This document shows positions 1 through 6,803 of a stretch of DNA of 15,534 nt, piece after piece (within the stretch, counting starts at the first letter, position 1; each line of letters begins with the position of its first letter). The notes beneath the pieces were generated by a model. It saw only the letters and a list, made by a program, of their open reading frames with translations, did no database searches and was not told the origin of the DNA. The stretch covers positions 1-15,534 of the forward strand of contig CALJSD010000027.1 of NCBI GenBank assembly GCA_937976325.1, in the 5' to 3' direction. The DNA is from an uncultured Carnobacterium sp. (lineage in GTDB: Bacteria; Bacillota; Bacilli; Lactobacillales; Aerococcaceae). The translations under genes and the position numbers were made by a program.

Positions 1-75
1 TTTTCAAAATTGTTCTTTTTATGAAATTTACAAACAATAATGCCTAATTTAAAAGGAATGTAAGCTTTTTAAATT

Positions 76-146
76 TTGAAAATAGTTTGAATTTCAAAAT
101 AAATACCAAAAAAGGTTTGACAATCAAACTATCTTTCCTATATACT
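76..146 (+). promoter_or_regulatory. Probable fabT operon promoter (TTGACA / TATACT)
   Basis: A perfect -35 TTGACA lies at 117-122 and a -10 TATACT at 141-146, with an 18-bp spacer. The alternative -10 TATATA at 139-144 gives a 16-bp spacer. A weaker candidate upstream promoter, TTGAAA at 76-81 with TAAATA at 100-105, overlaps the first FabT-type palindrome. The -35 box lies inside palindrome 2, and palindrome 3 begins on the last base of the -10, so repressor bound there would block RNA polymerase. The leader to the fabT start is short, about 40 nt, and carries GGAG at 181-184. Confidence 0.75.
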
Positions 147-174
147 TTGATTATCAAATGATTTGATATTCAAA
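86..174. promoter_or_regulatory. Array of four FabT-type operators (TTTGA-N3-TCAAA)
   Basis: Four perfect 13-bp palindromes of the form TTTGANNNTCAAA occur at 86-98, 116-128, 146-158 and 162-174, with central triplets ATT, CAA, TTA and TAT. Their centres are 30, 30 and 16 bp apart. The form matches the known streptococcal FabT operator core, AGTTTGA-N3-TCAAA. Sites 2 and 3 overlap the promoter elements and site 4 lies in the 5' leader. A half-site TCAAA at 4-8 could be the right half of a further copy cut by the window edge. Autorepression by FabT is inferred from the overlap and from the adjacent fabT gene. Confidence 0.85.
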
Positions 175-194
175 CAAAAAGGAGAAAATCTTTT

Positions 195-656
195 ATGGAA
201 CCAACTCTAGAGACCATAAACGGGTATTTGGTGGACGTCTTTAATCAAATGCTCGACATTGAAGAATCTTCGCTGGCGCAAAGCCAATTTAATGATTTAT
301 CCATTAAAGAGATGCATGCCATTGAAGCGATTGGAATGTATAACGAACATACGACAACAGAAGTCGCTAATAAATTAAATGTTACTGTTGGGACGCTAAC
401 AGTTGCAGTAAATGCATTAGTGAAAAAAGGCTATGTTGTTCGTTTGAAGAGTGAAGCCGATCGAAGAATTGTAATTTTAGGTCTGACCAAGAAAGGTCGC
501 TTACTTTATCGTCTTCATCGTAAATTCCACGAAAAATTAGTTTTAAAAACTATCGAGGGAATGAATGCTGAAGAAATGGCAGTTCTTGTTAAAGGACTTC
601 ATAATTTATATGATTTCTTACACGAGGCTGTACTAGCAAATCAAGAAGGGAAGTAG
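195..656 (+). CDS. fabT: MarR-family fatty-acid synthesis repressor FabT
   Basis: A 153-residue cytoplasmic winged-helix repressor of the MarR family. The middle of the protein is the DNA-binding part: a helix-turn-helix at about residues 50-77, with TTTEVANKLNVTVGTL and the recognition helix following, then a basic wing at about 82-98 (RLKSEADRRIVILGLTKKG). The flanking N- and C-terminal helices are the usual MarR dimer interface. In streptococci and enterococci FabT represses the fab/acc genes and binds more tightly with acyl-ACP as co-repressor. Identification rests on the MarR fold, its place as first gene of a FAS-II operon and the four operator palindromes just upstream. The start follows GGAG at 181-184 with a slightly long spacing of 10. 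fabH begins 5 nt after the stop. Confidence 0.93.
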   Translation: MEPTLETINGYLVDVFNQMLDIEESSLAQSQFNDLSIKEMHAIEAIGMYNEHTTTEVANKLNVTVGTLTVAVNALVKKGYVVRLKSEADRRIVILGLTKKGRLLYRLHRKFHEKLVLKTIEGMNAEEMAVLVKGLHNLYDFLHEAVLANQEGK

Positions 657-661
657 ACATT

Positions 662-1612
662 GTGGGGGTTCAAGTGATAGCGACAAGTTCCTATCTCCCA
701 ACGTCCGTGATCACAAACGATGACTGGGCGAAACGAGTAGATACTTCTGATGAATGGATCGTTAAGAGAACAGGAATCAAAACCCGTTATTGGGCTAAAG
801 AACAGACAACAAGTGAATTGGCGACAATTGCCGCAAAACGCTTAGTTGAAAAGAGCAATATCTCTCCTGAATCCATTGAATTTATCATTGTAGCAACGAT
901 GACACCAGATGCAGCAAGTCCTTCTTGCGCGTCACTTGTACAAGGAGCAATCGGAGCAACGAATGCATTTGCGTTTGATGTCAGTGCTGCTTGTAGCGGA
1001 TTTGTCTTTGCCTTATCAACAGGTTTAAAAATGTTGGAACATGGTCAAAGGAAATACGGAATCGTCATCGGAGCAGAAACAATGCTCAGTTCACTCGATT
1101 GGGAAGATCGCTCAACGGCTATTCTCTTTGGAGATGGCGCTGGAGCTGTTCTTTTACAAAAAGATGAAGAGCCATTTTTATTGGCGGAAACATTACAAAA
1201 TGATGGACAGAAATCTGAGGCATTAGTCGCTGGAAAAAGAATGACAAATCAAACACTTTCAACCATGACAATGGATGGTCGAGGCGTTTATGAATTAGTC
1301 AGCAAAACTGTTCCAGTCAATATCCAAGATACTTTACAAAAGGCTGGATATACTGCCGACGATATTGATTTGTACTTGTTACATCAAGCAAATCGTCGTT
1401 TAGTCGAACAAGTGGCTAAGAAATTAAAACAACCGATCGAAAAATTCCCAATGAATATCGATCACGTTGGAAACACTTCGGCTGGAAGTATTCCGATTTT
1501 ACTCAATGAACTCGTAGAAAACGGGACATTGAAAATTGGAGAAAATACAAAATTACTTTTATCAGGTTTTGGCGGAGGCCTTGCCTGGGGAAGTATCACA
1601 ATAACATTATAA
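662..1612 (+). CDS. fabH: Beta-ketoacyl-ACP synthase III (FabH)
   Basis: This thiolase-fold enzyme starts fatty-acid synthesis by condensing an acyl-CoA primer with malonyl-ACP to give a beta-ketoacyl-ACP. The catalytic Cys-His-Asn triad is visible: Cys111 in FDVSAACSGF, His241 in LLHQANRR and Asn271 in HVGNTSAGS. The C-terminal GFGGGLAWG motif is also present. Length is 316 residues, normal for FabH. The start is GTG at 662: counting from it, the YLP motif sits the same distance from the N-terminus as in E. coli FabH, and GGAAG at 649-653 gives suitable spacing. A GTG at 674 is a possible but less favoured alternative. Primer choice (acetyl or branched) cannot be read from this sequence by eye. 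Confidence 0.96.
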   Translation: MGVQVIATSSYLPTSVITNDDWAKRVDTSDEWIVKRTGIKTRYWAKEQTTSELATIAAKRLVEKSNISPESIEFIIVATMTPDAASPSCASLVQGAIGATNAFAFDVSAACSGFVFALSTGLKMLEHGQRKYGIVIGAETMLSSLDWEDRSTAILFGDGAGAVLLQKDEEPFLLAETLQNDGQKSEALVAGKRMTNQTLSTMTMDGRGVYELVSKTVPVNIQDTLQKAGYTADDIDLYLLHQANRRLVEQVAKKLKQPIEKFPMNIDHVGNTSAGSIPILLNELVENGTLKIGENTKLLLSGFGGGLAWGSITITL

Positions 1613-1637
1613 TTTTAAAATATTGGAGGAAAACACA

Positions 1638-1868
1638 ATGACATTTGAAAAAATTCAAGCAATTATCGTAGATCAATTAGGTAAAGAGGAAGAAGAAGTA
1701 CAATTAACAACTCGTCTTAAAGACGAATTAGATGCTGATAGCTTAGATTTATTCCAAATCATCAACGATATCGAAGATGAATTCGATGTGAAAATCGATA
1801 CTGAAGAAGGACTAGAAACAGTTCAAGACTTAGTAAACTACGTTGATGCTCAATTAGCTGACAAATAA
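1638..1868 (+). CDS. acpP: Acyl carrier protein
   Basis: A 76-residue acidic protein that carries the growing acyl chain on a 4'-phosphopantetheine arm. The attachment serine is Ser35 in the motif ELDADSLDLFQ, and the rest shows the acidic helix II/III pattern of ACPs (IINDIEDEFDVKI). ATG at 1638 is chosen over an in-frame TTG at 1623 because GGAGG at 1625-1629 lies 8 nt before it and the protein then has normal ACP length. Besides serving all FAS-II enzymes here, acylated ACP is the likely co-repressor of FabT. Some Lactobacillales carry a second ACP (AcpB) elsewhere that serves FabT better, so this copy may not be the regulatory one. Confidence 0.96.
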   Translation: MTFEKIQAIIVDQLGKEEEEVQLTTRLKDELDADSLDLFQIINDIEDEFDVKIDTEEGLETVQDLVNYVDAQLADK

Positions 1869-1890
1869 TTTTAAAAAGGGATGGTAACAC

Positions 1891-2844
1891 ATGAAATCAA
1901 GAATCTGCGACATGATTGGAATTGAATATCCGATTATCCAAGGAGGGATGGCATGGGTTGCAAATCCTGCGCTTGCAAGTGCAGTGTCCAATGCCGGCGG
2001 TTTAGGAATCGTTGCATGTGGACACGCTCCTGGCGATGTCGTTAAAGGGTTCATCGAAGAGATGGAACGTTTAACAGACAAACCATATGGTGTAAATATT
2101 ATGCTATTAAGTCCATTTGTTGATGAAGTTGTGGATGTCGTTTGTCAGGCTGGCGTGAAAGTGGTTTGTACCGGTGCTGGTAACCCTGGCAAATACATGG
2201 CGAAATTTAAAGAAGCAGGAATTACAGTAATTCCAGTTGTAGCTTCAGTTGCTCTAGCGAAAAGAATGGAAAAAGAAGGCGCAGACGCTGTTGTTGTAGA
2301 AGGTATGGAAGCAGGCGGACATATTGGTAAGTCTACTACTATGGCACTTTTACCACAAGTAGTCGATGCGGTGAATATTCCAGTAATCGGTGCTGGAGGA
2401 ATTGGTGACGGACGCGGAATGGCAGCAGCTTTAATGCTTGGTGCCGATGCAGTTCAACTTGGAACTCGTTTCCTTGTTGCAACTGAATGTACTGCGCACG
2501 ATAACTTCAAAGCTTCTGTATTAAAAGCTAAAGATATCGACACAGTTATTACAGGACAAATTACAGGACACCCTGTACGTGTATTACGTAATAAATTAAC
2601 AAAAATCTACTTACAAGCTGAAAAAGAAGAAACTGGTAAAGAAAAACCAGACTTCGAACGCTTAGAAGATATCGGACGTGGAGCACTACGTAGAATCGTA
2701 GTTGAAGGGGATACTCAAATGGGATCAATGATGGCTGGTCAAATCGCTGGTTTAATTTCAAAAGAACAAAGCTGTTCAGAAATTATCCAAGAATTGATGG
2801 CAGAATCTCATGAAGTCATCCAAAAACAACTTGCACGTTTTTAA
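1891..2844 (+). CDS. fabK: FMN-dependent enoyl-ACP reductase II (FabK)
   Basis: A 317-residue TIM-barrel flavoprotein of the nitronate monooxygenase/FabK family that carries out the last reduction of each elongation cycle, trans-2-enoyl-ACP to acyl-ACP, using FMN and NAD(P)H. Seen: the N-terminal PIIQGGMAWVANPALASAVS stretch, His144 in EGMEAGGHIG (the position of the catalytic histidine in pneumococcal FabK), and the phosphate-binding GAGGIGDGRG at 167-176. Its place between acpP and fabD separates it from nitronate monooxygenases. FabK is structurally unrelated to FabI and is known to be insensitive to triclosan. The start follows AAAAAGGGATGG, and the gap to acpP is only 22 nt. Confidence 0.96.
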   Translation: MKSRICDMIGIEYPIIQGGMAWVANPALASAVSNAGGLGIVACGHAPGDVVKGFIEEMERLTDKPYGVNIMLLSPFVDEVVDVVCQAGVKVVCTGAGNPGKYMAKFKEAGITVIPVVASVALAKRMEKEGADAVVVEGMEAGGHIGKSTTMALLPQVVDAVNIPVIGAGGIGDGRGMAAALMLGADAVQLGTRFLVATECTAHDNFKASVLKAKDIDTVITGQITGHPVRVLRNKLTKIYLQAEKEETGKEKPDFERLEDIGRGALRRIVVEGDTQMGSMMAGQIAGLISKEQSCSEIIQELMAESHEVIQKQLARF

Positions 2845-2860
2845 TTAAATGAAAAAAGGG

Positions 2861-2904
2861 AATGGTGAAATATGCTTATTTAGCATACTTCCACCATTTT
2901 TTTT
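2861..2904 (+). terminator. Terminator-like hairpin inside the fab operon
   Basis: In the 82-nt gap between fabK and fabD an outer stem AATGGTG (2861-2867) / CACCATT (2892-2898) encloses an inner stem TATGCT (2871-2876) / AGCATA (2882-2887) with a 5-nt loop. The two stems are separated by a small internal loop (AAA opposite CTTC). A run of eight T follows at 2897-2904. This is the layout of an intrinsic terminator, although the stem is AU-rich and probably leaky because essential genes lie downstream. No promoter fits between it and fabD. Confidence 0.7.
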
Positions 2905-2926
2905 ACAGCGCAATAGGAGGAAACTC

Positions 2927-3880
2927 ATGAAAATCGCATTTTTATTTCCAGGTCAGGGGAGTCAAAAAGCACAAATGGGCTTAGAAATTGCTGACAACTT
3001 CGAAGTGGCAAAAGCTGTTTTTGAAGAAGCGAGTAACGTTCTGCCATACAGTGTGACTGACATTCTTTTGGAAGAACCTGCCGCACGTATCAATCAAACA
3101 GAATATACGCAACCGTTATTATTAACGGTTTCTCATGCATTAGCAAGCGTCTTAGAACAAGAAGGTATCACACCTGATGTGACGGCTGGATTGTCTTTAG
3201 GTGAATATTCAGCGCTTGTTGAAGCAGGAGTCCTTGACTTCAAGGAAGCTTTAAACTTAGTCGCAAAACGCGGTCAATATATGCAAGAAGCGGTTGTAGA
3301 AGGCGAAGGGAAAATGGTAGCCGTTTTAGGACTCGAAGACAATTTTATCGAAGACATTTGTCGTGAAGTTTCTACACCAGAAGCTCTCGTAGTTCCTTCA
3401 AACTACAATACACCAGGACAATTAGTCATTGGTGGTCATGCAGAAGCAGTAGACGCAGCAAGCGAAAAATGCTTAGAAGCTGGCGCGAAAAGAGCTGTAC
3501 CACTTGTGGTATCTGGACCTTTCCATACTCCATTAATGGAAGCAGCGAAAGTTCGTTTTGCTCCTGAGATGGAAGTGGCAGAGTTACACGAAAGTAAATG
3601 CCCTGTATTAAGCAATACGCTAGGCATACAGCATGAAGACGTTCCTTCAAAAGACGTTCTCTGTGATCAAATTACAAATGCCGTGAAATGGAAACAAAAT
3701 GTAGAGTGGATGCTTCAAGATGGCGTAGATGTCTTTATTGAAGTAGGTCCTGGAAAAACATTGACGCAAATGGTGAAACAAATTGCCAAAGCAAAAGGTG
3801 CCTCTGTTCAATTGTTCCAAACAGATAGCCTTAAAGCAATGACAGAAACCATTGAAAAAGTAAAGGAACTGAAAGGATAA
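2927..3880 (+). CDS. fabD: Malonyl-CoA:ACP transacylase (FabD)
   Basis: This enzyme transfers malonate from malonyl-CoA, made by the AccABCD proteins encoded downstream, to AcpP. It is a 317-residue alpha/beta hydrolase-like acyltransferase. Seen: N-terminal FPGQGSQ at 7-13, nucleophile Ser90 in GLSLGEYSAL, and His200 in SGPFHTPLM. The start is ATG 2927, preceded by AGGAGG and beginning MKIAFLFPGQGSQ as in the family. An in-frame ATG at 2849 would add 26 residues translated from the terminator-like hairpin and is rejected. fabG starts 4 nt after the stop, so the two are probably translationally coupled. Confidence 0.96.
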   Translation: MKIAFLFPGQGSQKAQMGLEIADNFEVAKAVFEEASNVLPYSVTDILLEEPAARINQTEYTQPLLLTVSHALASVLEQEGITPDVTAGLSLGEYSALVEAGVLDFKEALNLVAKRGQYMQEAVVEGEGKMVAVLGLEDNFIEDICREVSTPEALVVPSNYNTPGQLVIGGHAEAVDAASEKCLEAGAKRAVPLVVSGPFHTPLMEAAKVRFAPEMEVAELHESKCPVLSNTLGIQHEDVPSKDVLCDQITNAVKWKQNVEWMLQDGVDVFIEVGPGKTLTQMVKQIAKAKGASVQLFQTDSLKAMTETIEKVKELKG

Positions 3881-3884
3881 CGAA

Positions 3885-4616
3885 ATGAAATTTAAAGATA
3901 AAACAGTTGTTGTAACAGGTAGCCGTCGTGGTATCGGTCTTGGAATCGCATTAGAATTCGCTAAACTTGGCGCTAATGTTGTTTTAAATGGTACTCGTGA
4001 AATTGATGCTGAAACACTTGCACAATTTGATGCTTATCCTGGTGAAGTAATGACGTTTGTTGGAGACGTTTCGAAATTCGACGTAGCTGAAAACTTTATT
4101 AACGAAGTAAAAGAGCGTTTTGGACGCATCGACGTGTTAGTCAATAACGCTGGAATTACGCGTGATGGTTTATTAATGCGTATGAGTGAATCTGATTTTG
4201 ACGATGTAATGAATATTAACTTAAAAGGATACTTCAATATGATTCGTTTTGCGACTCCAGTATTCGTAAAACAAAAATCAGGAAGCATTATTAACATTAC
4301 AAGTATCGTTGGGGTTACAGGAAATGCAGGTCAAGCAAACTATGCTGCAAGTAAAGCCGGAATCATTGGTTTAACAAAATCTGTTGCCAAAGAAATCGGT
4401 TCTCGTGGAATTACAGTAAATGCTGTTGCCCCTGGATACATCGATACAGATATGACACAAGCATTACCTGAAAAGATTCGTAAAGAATGGGAAAAACAAA
4501 TCCCACTTCGTCGTTTCGGTACAGTAGAAGATATTGCTGAAGCATGTGTGTTCTTAGCGGAAACAAAATACGTTACAGGACAAGTGTTAAACGTTAACGG
4601 CGGATTATACATGTAA
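3885..4616 (+). CDS. fabG: 3-oxoacyl-ACP reductase (FabG)
   Basis: An NADPH-dependent short-chain dehydrogenase of 243 residues that reduces beta-ketoacyl-ACP to beta-hydroxyacyl-ACP. The dinucleotide-binding TGSRRGIGLGIA is at 11-22, with NNAG at 87-90. The catalytic Ser140, Tyr153 and Lys157 appear in NITSIVG and NYAASKAG. PG at 183-184 and the C-terminal VNGG motif are typical of FabG. The start has AAAGGA at 3872-3877, overlapping the end of fabD. Of the many SDR paralogues in a genome, the position between fabD and fabF marks this one as the FAS-II reductase. Confidence 0.95.
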   Translation: MKFKDKTVVVTGSRRGIGLGIALEFAKLGANVVLNGTREIDAETLAQFDAYPGEVMTFVGDVSKFDVAENFINEVKERFGRIDVLVNNAGITRDGLLMRMSESDFDDVMNINLKGYFNMIRFATPVFVKQKSGSIINITSIVGVTGNAGQANYAASKAGIIGLTKSVAKEIGSRGITVNAVAPGYIDTDMTQALPEKIRKEWEKQIPLRRFGTVEDIAEACVFLAETKYVTGQVLNVNGGLYM

Positions 4617-4636
4617 TCTCTTAAAGGAGGAAAACA

Positions 4637-5872
4637 ATGAATCGAGTAGTAATTACAGGAATGGGAGCAATCACTCCTTTAGGAAATGATGTAAATAGCT
4701 TCTGGGAAGGCCTTAAAGAAGGTAAGAACGGAATTGCTCCAATTACAAAATTTGATAAAAAAGACTTAGATGTTCATGTGGCGGCTGAAGTAAAAGACTT
4801 CGATGCTACAAAATACATGGATCGTAAAGAAGCAAAACGTATGGACTTATTCTGTCAATACGGACTTGCTGCAGCAATCCAAGCCGTTGAAGACAGCGGT
4901 ATTACTCCAGAAAATACAGACTACGACCGTTTTGGTGTCATGGTTGGTTCTGGTATCGGTGGGTTAACAGTAATGGAAAGCCAAATCATTAAAATGCATG
5001 ATAAAGGCCCAACACGTGTAGCTCCATTATTCGTTCCAATGGCCATCGGAAACATGGTTGCAGGAAACATTTCAATGAAAATTGGTGCACGCGGCGTATG
5101 TACATCATTAGTAACAGCCTGTGCAACAGGAACTCATGCCATTGGTGAAGCGTTCCGCAACATTAAACATGGTTACTCTGATGTGATTTTAGCCGGTGGT
5201 GCTGAAGGTTCTATTTGTGAAATCGGAATTGCAGGATTTGCTGCCTTAACAGCATTATCAAGCAGTGACAATCCAGATGCAGCTTCATTACCATTTGATA
5301 AAAAACGTGGCGGATTCGTAATGGGTGAAGGAGCAGGGGTTCTTGTTCTTGAAAGCCTAGAACACGCACAAAAACGTGGCGCTAAAATCTATGCAGAAGT
5401 TGTTGGATACGGTGCTACAGGAGATGCTTACCATATGACAGCTCCAAATCCTGACGGAAGTGGTGCTGGTAAAGCAATCTTACAAGCTATCGAAGAAGCA
5501 GGAGTGGCTCCAAGCGAAGTGGACTATGTGAATGCTCACGGAACTGGTACTCCTGCTAACGATTCAGCGGAAACAACTTCAATCCGTTATGCGTTAAAAG
5601 AAGCTGCTGATAAGGTTCATGTTTCAAGTACAAAATCAATGACAGGACACTTATTAGGTGCTGCTGGTGCGATCGAAGCGATTGCCTGTGTGAAAGCAGT
5701 TGAGGAAGACTTCGTACCACCAACGATTAATGTAACAGAGCAAGACGAAGCGTGTGATTTAAACGTAACTCCAAACGTTGGAGTTTCTACAAAAGTAGAC
5801 GTAGCAATTAGTAATTCGTTAGGTTTCGGTGGACATAATGCCGTAATCTGCGTGAAGAAATGGAAGGATTAA
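4637..5872 (+). CDS. fabF: Beta-ketoacyl-ACP synthase II (FabF)
   Basis: The elongating condensing enzyme: it joins acyl-ACP to malonyl-ACP with loss of CO2. It is 411 residues, the normal KAS I/II length. The Cys-His-His triad is complete: Cys162 in TACATGTHAIG, His301 in NAHGTGTP and His338 in KSMTGHLLGAAG, with the structural Lys333 just before the last histidine. The C-terminal NSLGFGGHNA glycine-rich loop is present. The start follows AAAGGAGG with good spacing. KAS II (FabF) is preferred over KAS I (FabB) from the operon context and the absence of FabB in most Firmicutes. Whether the cell has a second synthase such as FabO cannot be told from this window. Confidence 0.95.
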   Translation: MNRVVITGMGAITPLGNDVNSFWEGLKEGKNGIAPITKFDKKDLDVHVAAEVKDFDATKYMDRKEAKRMDLFCQYGLAAAIQAVEDSGITPENTDYDRFGVMVGSGIGGLTVMESQIIKMHDKGPTRVAPLFVPMAIGNMVAGNISMKIGARGVCTSLVTACATGTHAIGEAFRNIKHGYSDVILAGGAEGSICEIGIAGFAALTALSSSDNPDAASLPFDKKRGGFVMGEGAGVLVLESLEHAQKRGAKIYAEVVGYGATGDAYHMTAPNPDGSGAGKAILQAIEEAGVAPSEVDYVNAHGTGTPANDSAETTSIRYALKEAADKVHVSSTKSMTGHLLGAAGAIEAIACVKAVEEDFVPPTINVTEQDEACDLNVTPNVGVSTKVDVAISNSLGFGGHNAVICVKKWKD

Positions 5873-5875
5873 TAC

Positions 5876-6343
5876 ATGAATGTAGAAGAAATTAAAGAAC
5901 TAATGACTTTGTTCAATGATTCAAACATGACTGAGTTTCATTTATCAAACGAAGAGTTCGAAGTGCAATTTAGTAAACGCGAGGAGTATCCTCAAGTCGT
6001 TTCTAATGCCGTTGCACCCGTTGCAAACGTGGCAAGTCCAGTAGAAGCTGCAACAGTAAATGCCGCTCCTTCTGCTGAAGCTCAAGAAGCTCCACAAGTT
6101 GCAGCAGATGCAAAATACATTACAAGCCCAATCGTTGGGGTGGTTTACTTACAATCTTCACCAGATGCAGATCCATTTGTACAAGTGGGTAAACAAATCA
6201 CTTCAAACGACACTGTATGTATTGTCGAAGCAATGAAAATCATGAACGAAATTAAGAGCGACTTCAATGGTGAAGTTGTAGAAGTCCTAGTAGAAAACGG
6301 ACAAATGGTTGATTTCGGACAAAAACTATTTGCGATTCGCTAA
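5876..6343 (+). CDS. accB: Biotin carboxyl carrier protein of acetyl-CoA carboxylase
   Basis: This 155-residue protein carries the biotin that shuttles CO2 from biotin carboxylase (AccC) to the carboxyltransferase (AccA/AccD). It has a short N-terminal domain, an Ala/Pro/Val-rich flexible linker at about 42-78, and a C-terminal biotinyl domain at about 80-155. The biotinylated residue is Lys121 in EAMKIMNE, 35 residues from the C-terminus, the standard distance. It starts 3 nt after the fabF stop, with AAGGA inside the fabF end as its binding site. Confidence 0.95.
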   Translation: MNVEEIKELMTLFNDSNMTEFHLSNEEFEVQFSKREEYPQVVSNAVAPVANVASPVEAATVNAAPSAEAQEAPQVAADAKYITSPIVGVVYLQSSPDADPFVQVGKQITSNDTVCIVEAMKIMNEIKSDFNGEVVEVLVENGQMVDFGQKLFAIR

Positions 6344-6367
6344 ACCCAATTTTAGGAGGAAATTAAG

Positions 6368-6799
6368 ATGAACATTATGACTGTAACTGACGTAGCTGAG
6401 TTAATCCCTAACCGTTACCCAATTTTATTTATTGACCGTGTAGATGAATTAGTACCAGGTGAGCACGTTGTGGCACGTAAAAACGTGACATTTAACGAAA
6501 GCTTCTTCCAAGGACATTTCCCTGGTGAACCTGTAATGCCTGGTGTGTTAATCGTTGAAGCATTAGCACAAGCTGGTTCAATCCCATTATTAAAACTTGA
6601 TTCTTTCAAAGGAAAAACAGCTTACTTAGGTGGATTAAACAATGTTAAATTCCGTCAAAAAGTAACTCCAGGAGATGTGTTAACACTTCAAGTGGATATC
6701 GTTAAATTAAAAGAATATGCAGGAATCGGTAAAGGCGTTGCTTATGTCGATGGTAAGAAAGTCGCAGAAGCTGAATTAACCTTTATTATTGGACGTTAA
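6368..6799 (+). CDS. fabZ: 3-hydroxyacyl-ACP dehydratase (FabZ)
   Basis: A 143-residue hot-dog-fold dehydratase that converts beta-hydroxyacyl-ACP to trans-2-enoyl-ACP for FabK. The catalytic His50 is in GHFPGEPVMPG and Glu64 in VLIVEALAQAG; the N-terminal NRYPILFIDRV segment is typical. The start at 6368 has GGAGG at 6355-6359, 8 nt upstream. Being inside the acc/fab operon it is the bulk FabZ. It could resemble the enterococcal dehydratase/isomerase FabN in fold, but FabN is normally encoded outside this operon, and the two cannot be told apart by motif alone. Confidence 0.93.
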   Translation: MNIMTVTDVAELIPNRYPILFIDRVDELVPGEHVVARKNVTFNESFFQGHFPGEPVMPGVLIVEALAQAGSIPLLKLDSFKGKTAYLGGLNNVKFRQKVTPGDVLTLQVDIVKLKEYAGIGKGVAYVDGKKVAEAELTFIIGR

Positions 6800-6803
6800 G
6801 CCT

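Noticed and set aside
1623..1637. TTG start giving AcpP five extra residues
   Set aside because: The TTG overlaps the ribosome-binding site itself. ATG 1638 is ideally spaced and gives a normal 76-residue ACP.
1854..2081. Minus-strand ORFs inside the fab/acc genes, this one as example
   Set aside because: They are shadows of the coding strand: no ribosome-binding sites, no family motifs, fully overlapped by well-supported genes.
2872..2883. Three-codon upstream ORF (ATG CTT ATT TAG) inside the fabK-fabD hairpin
   Set aside because: A leader-peptide attenuator was considered, but the ORF has no clear ribosome-binding site and such short ORFs arise by chance. Not supported beyond coincidence.
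2849..2926. 26-residue N-terminal extension of FabD
   Set aside because: It would be translated from the terminator-like hairpin and U-run. ATG 2927 has AGGAGG and begins with the family motif.
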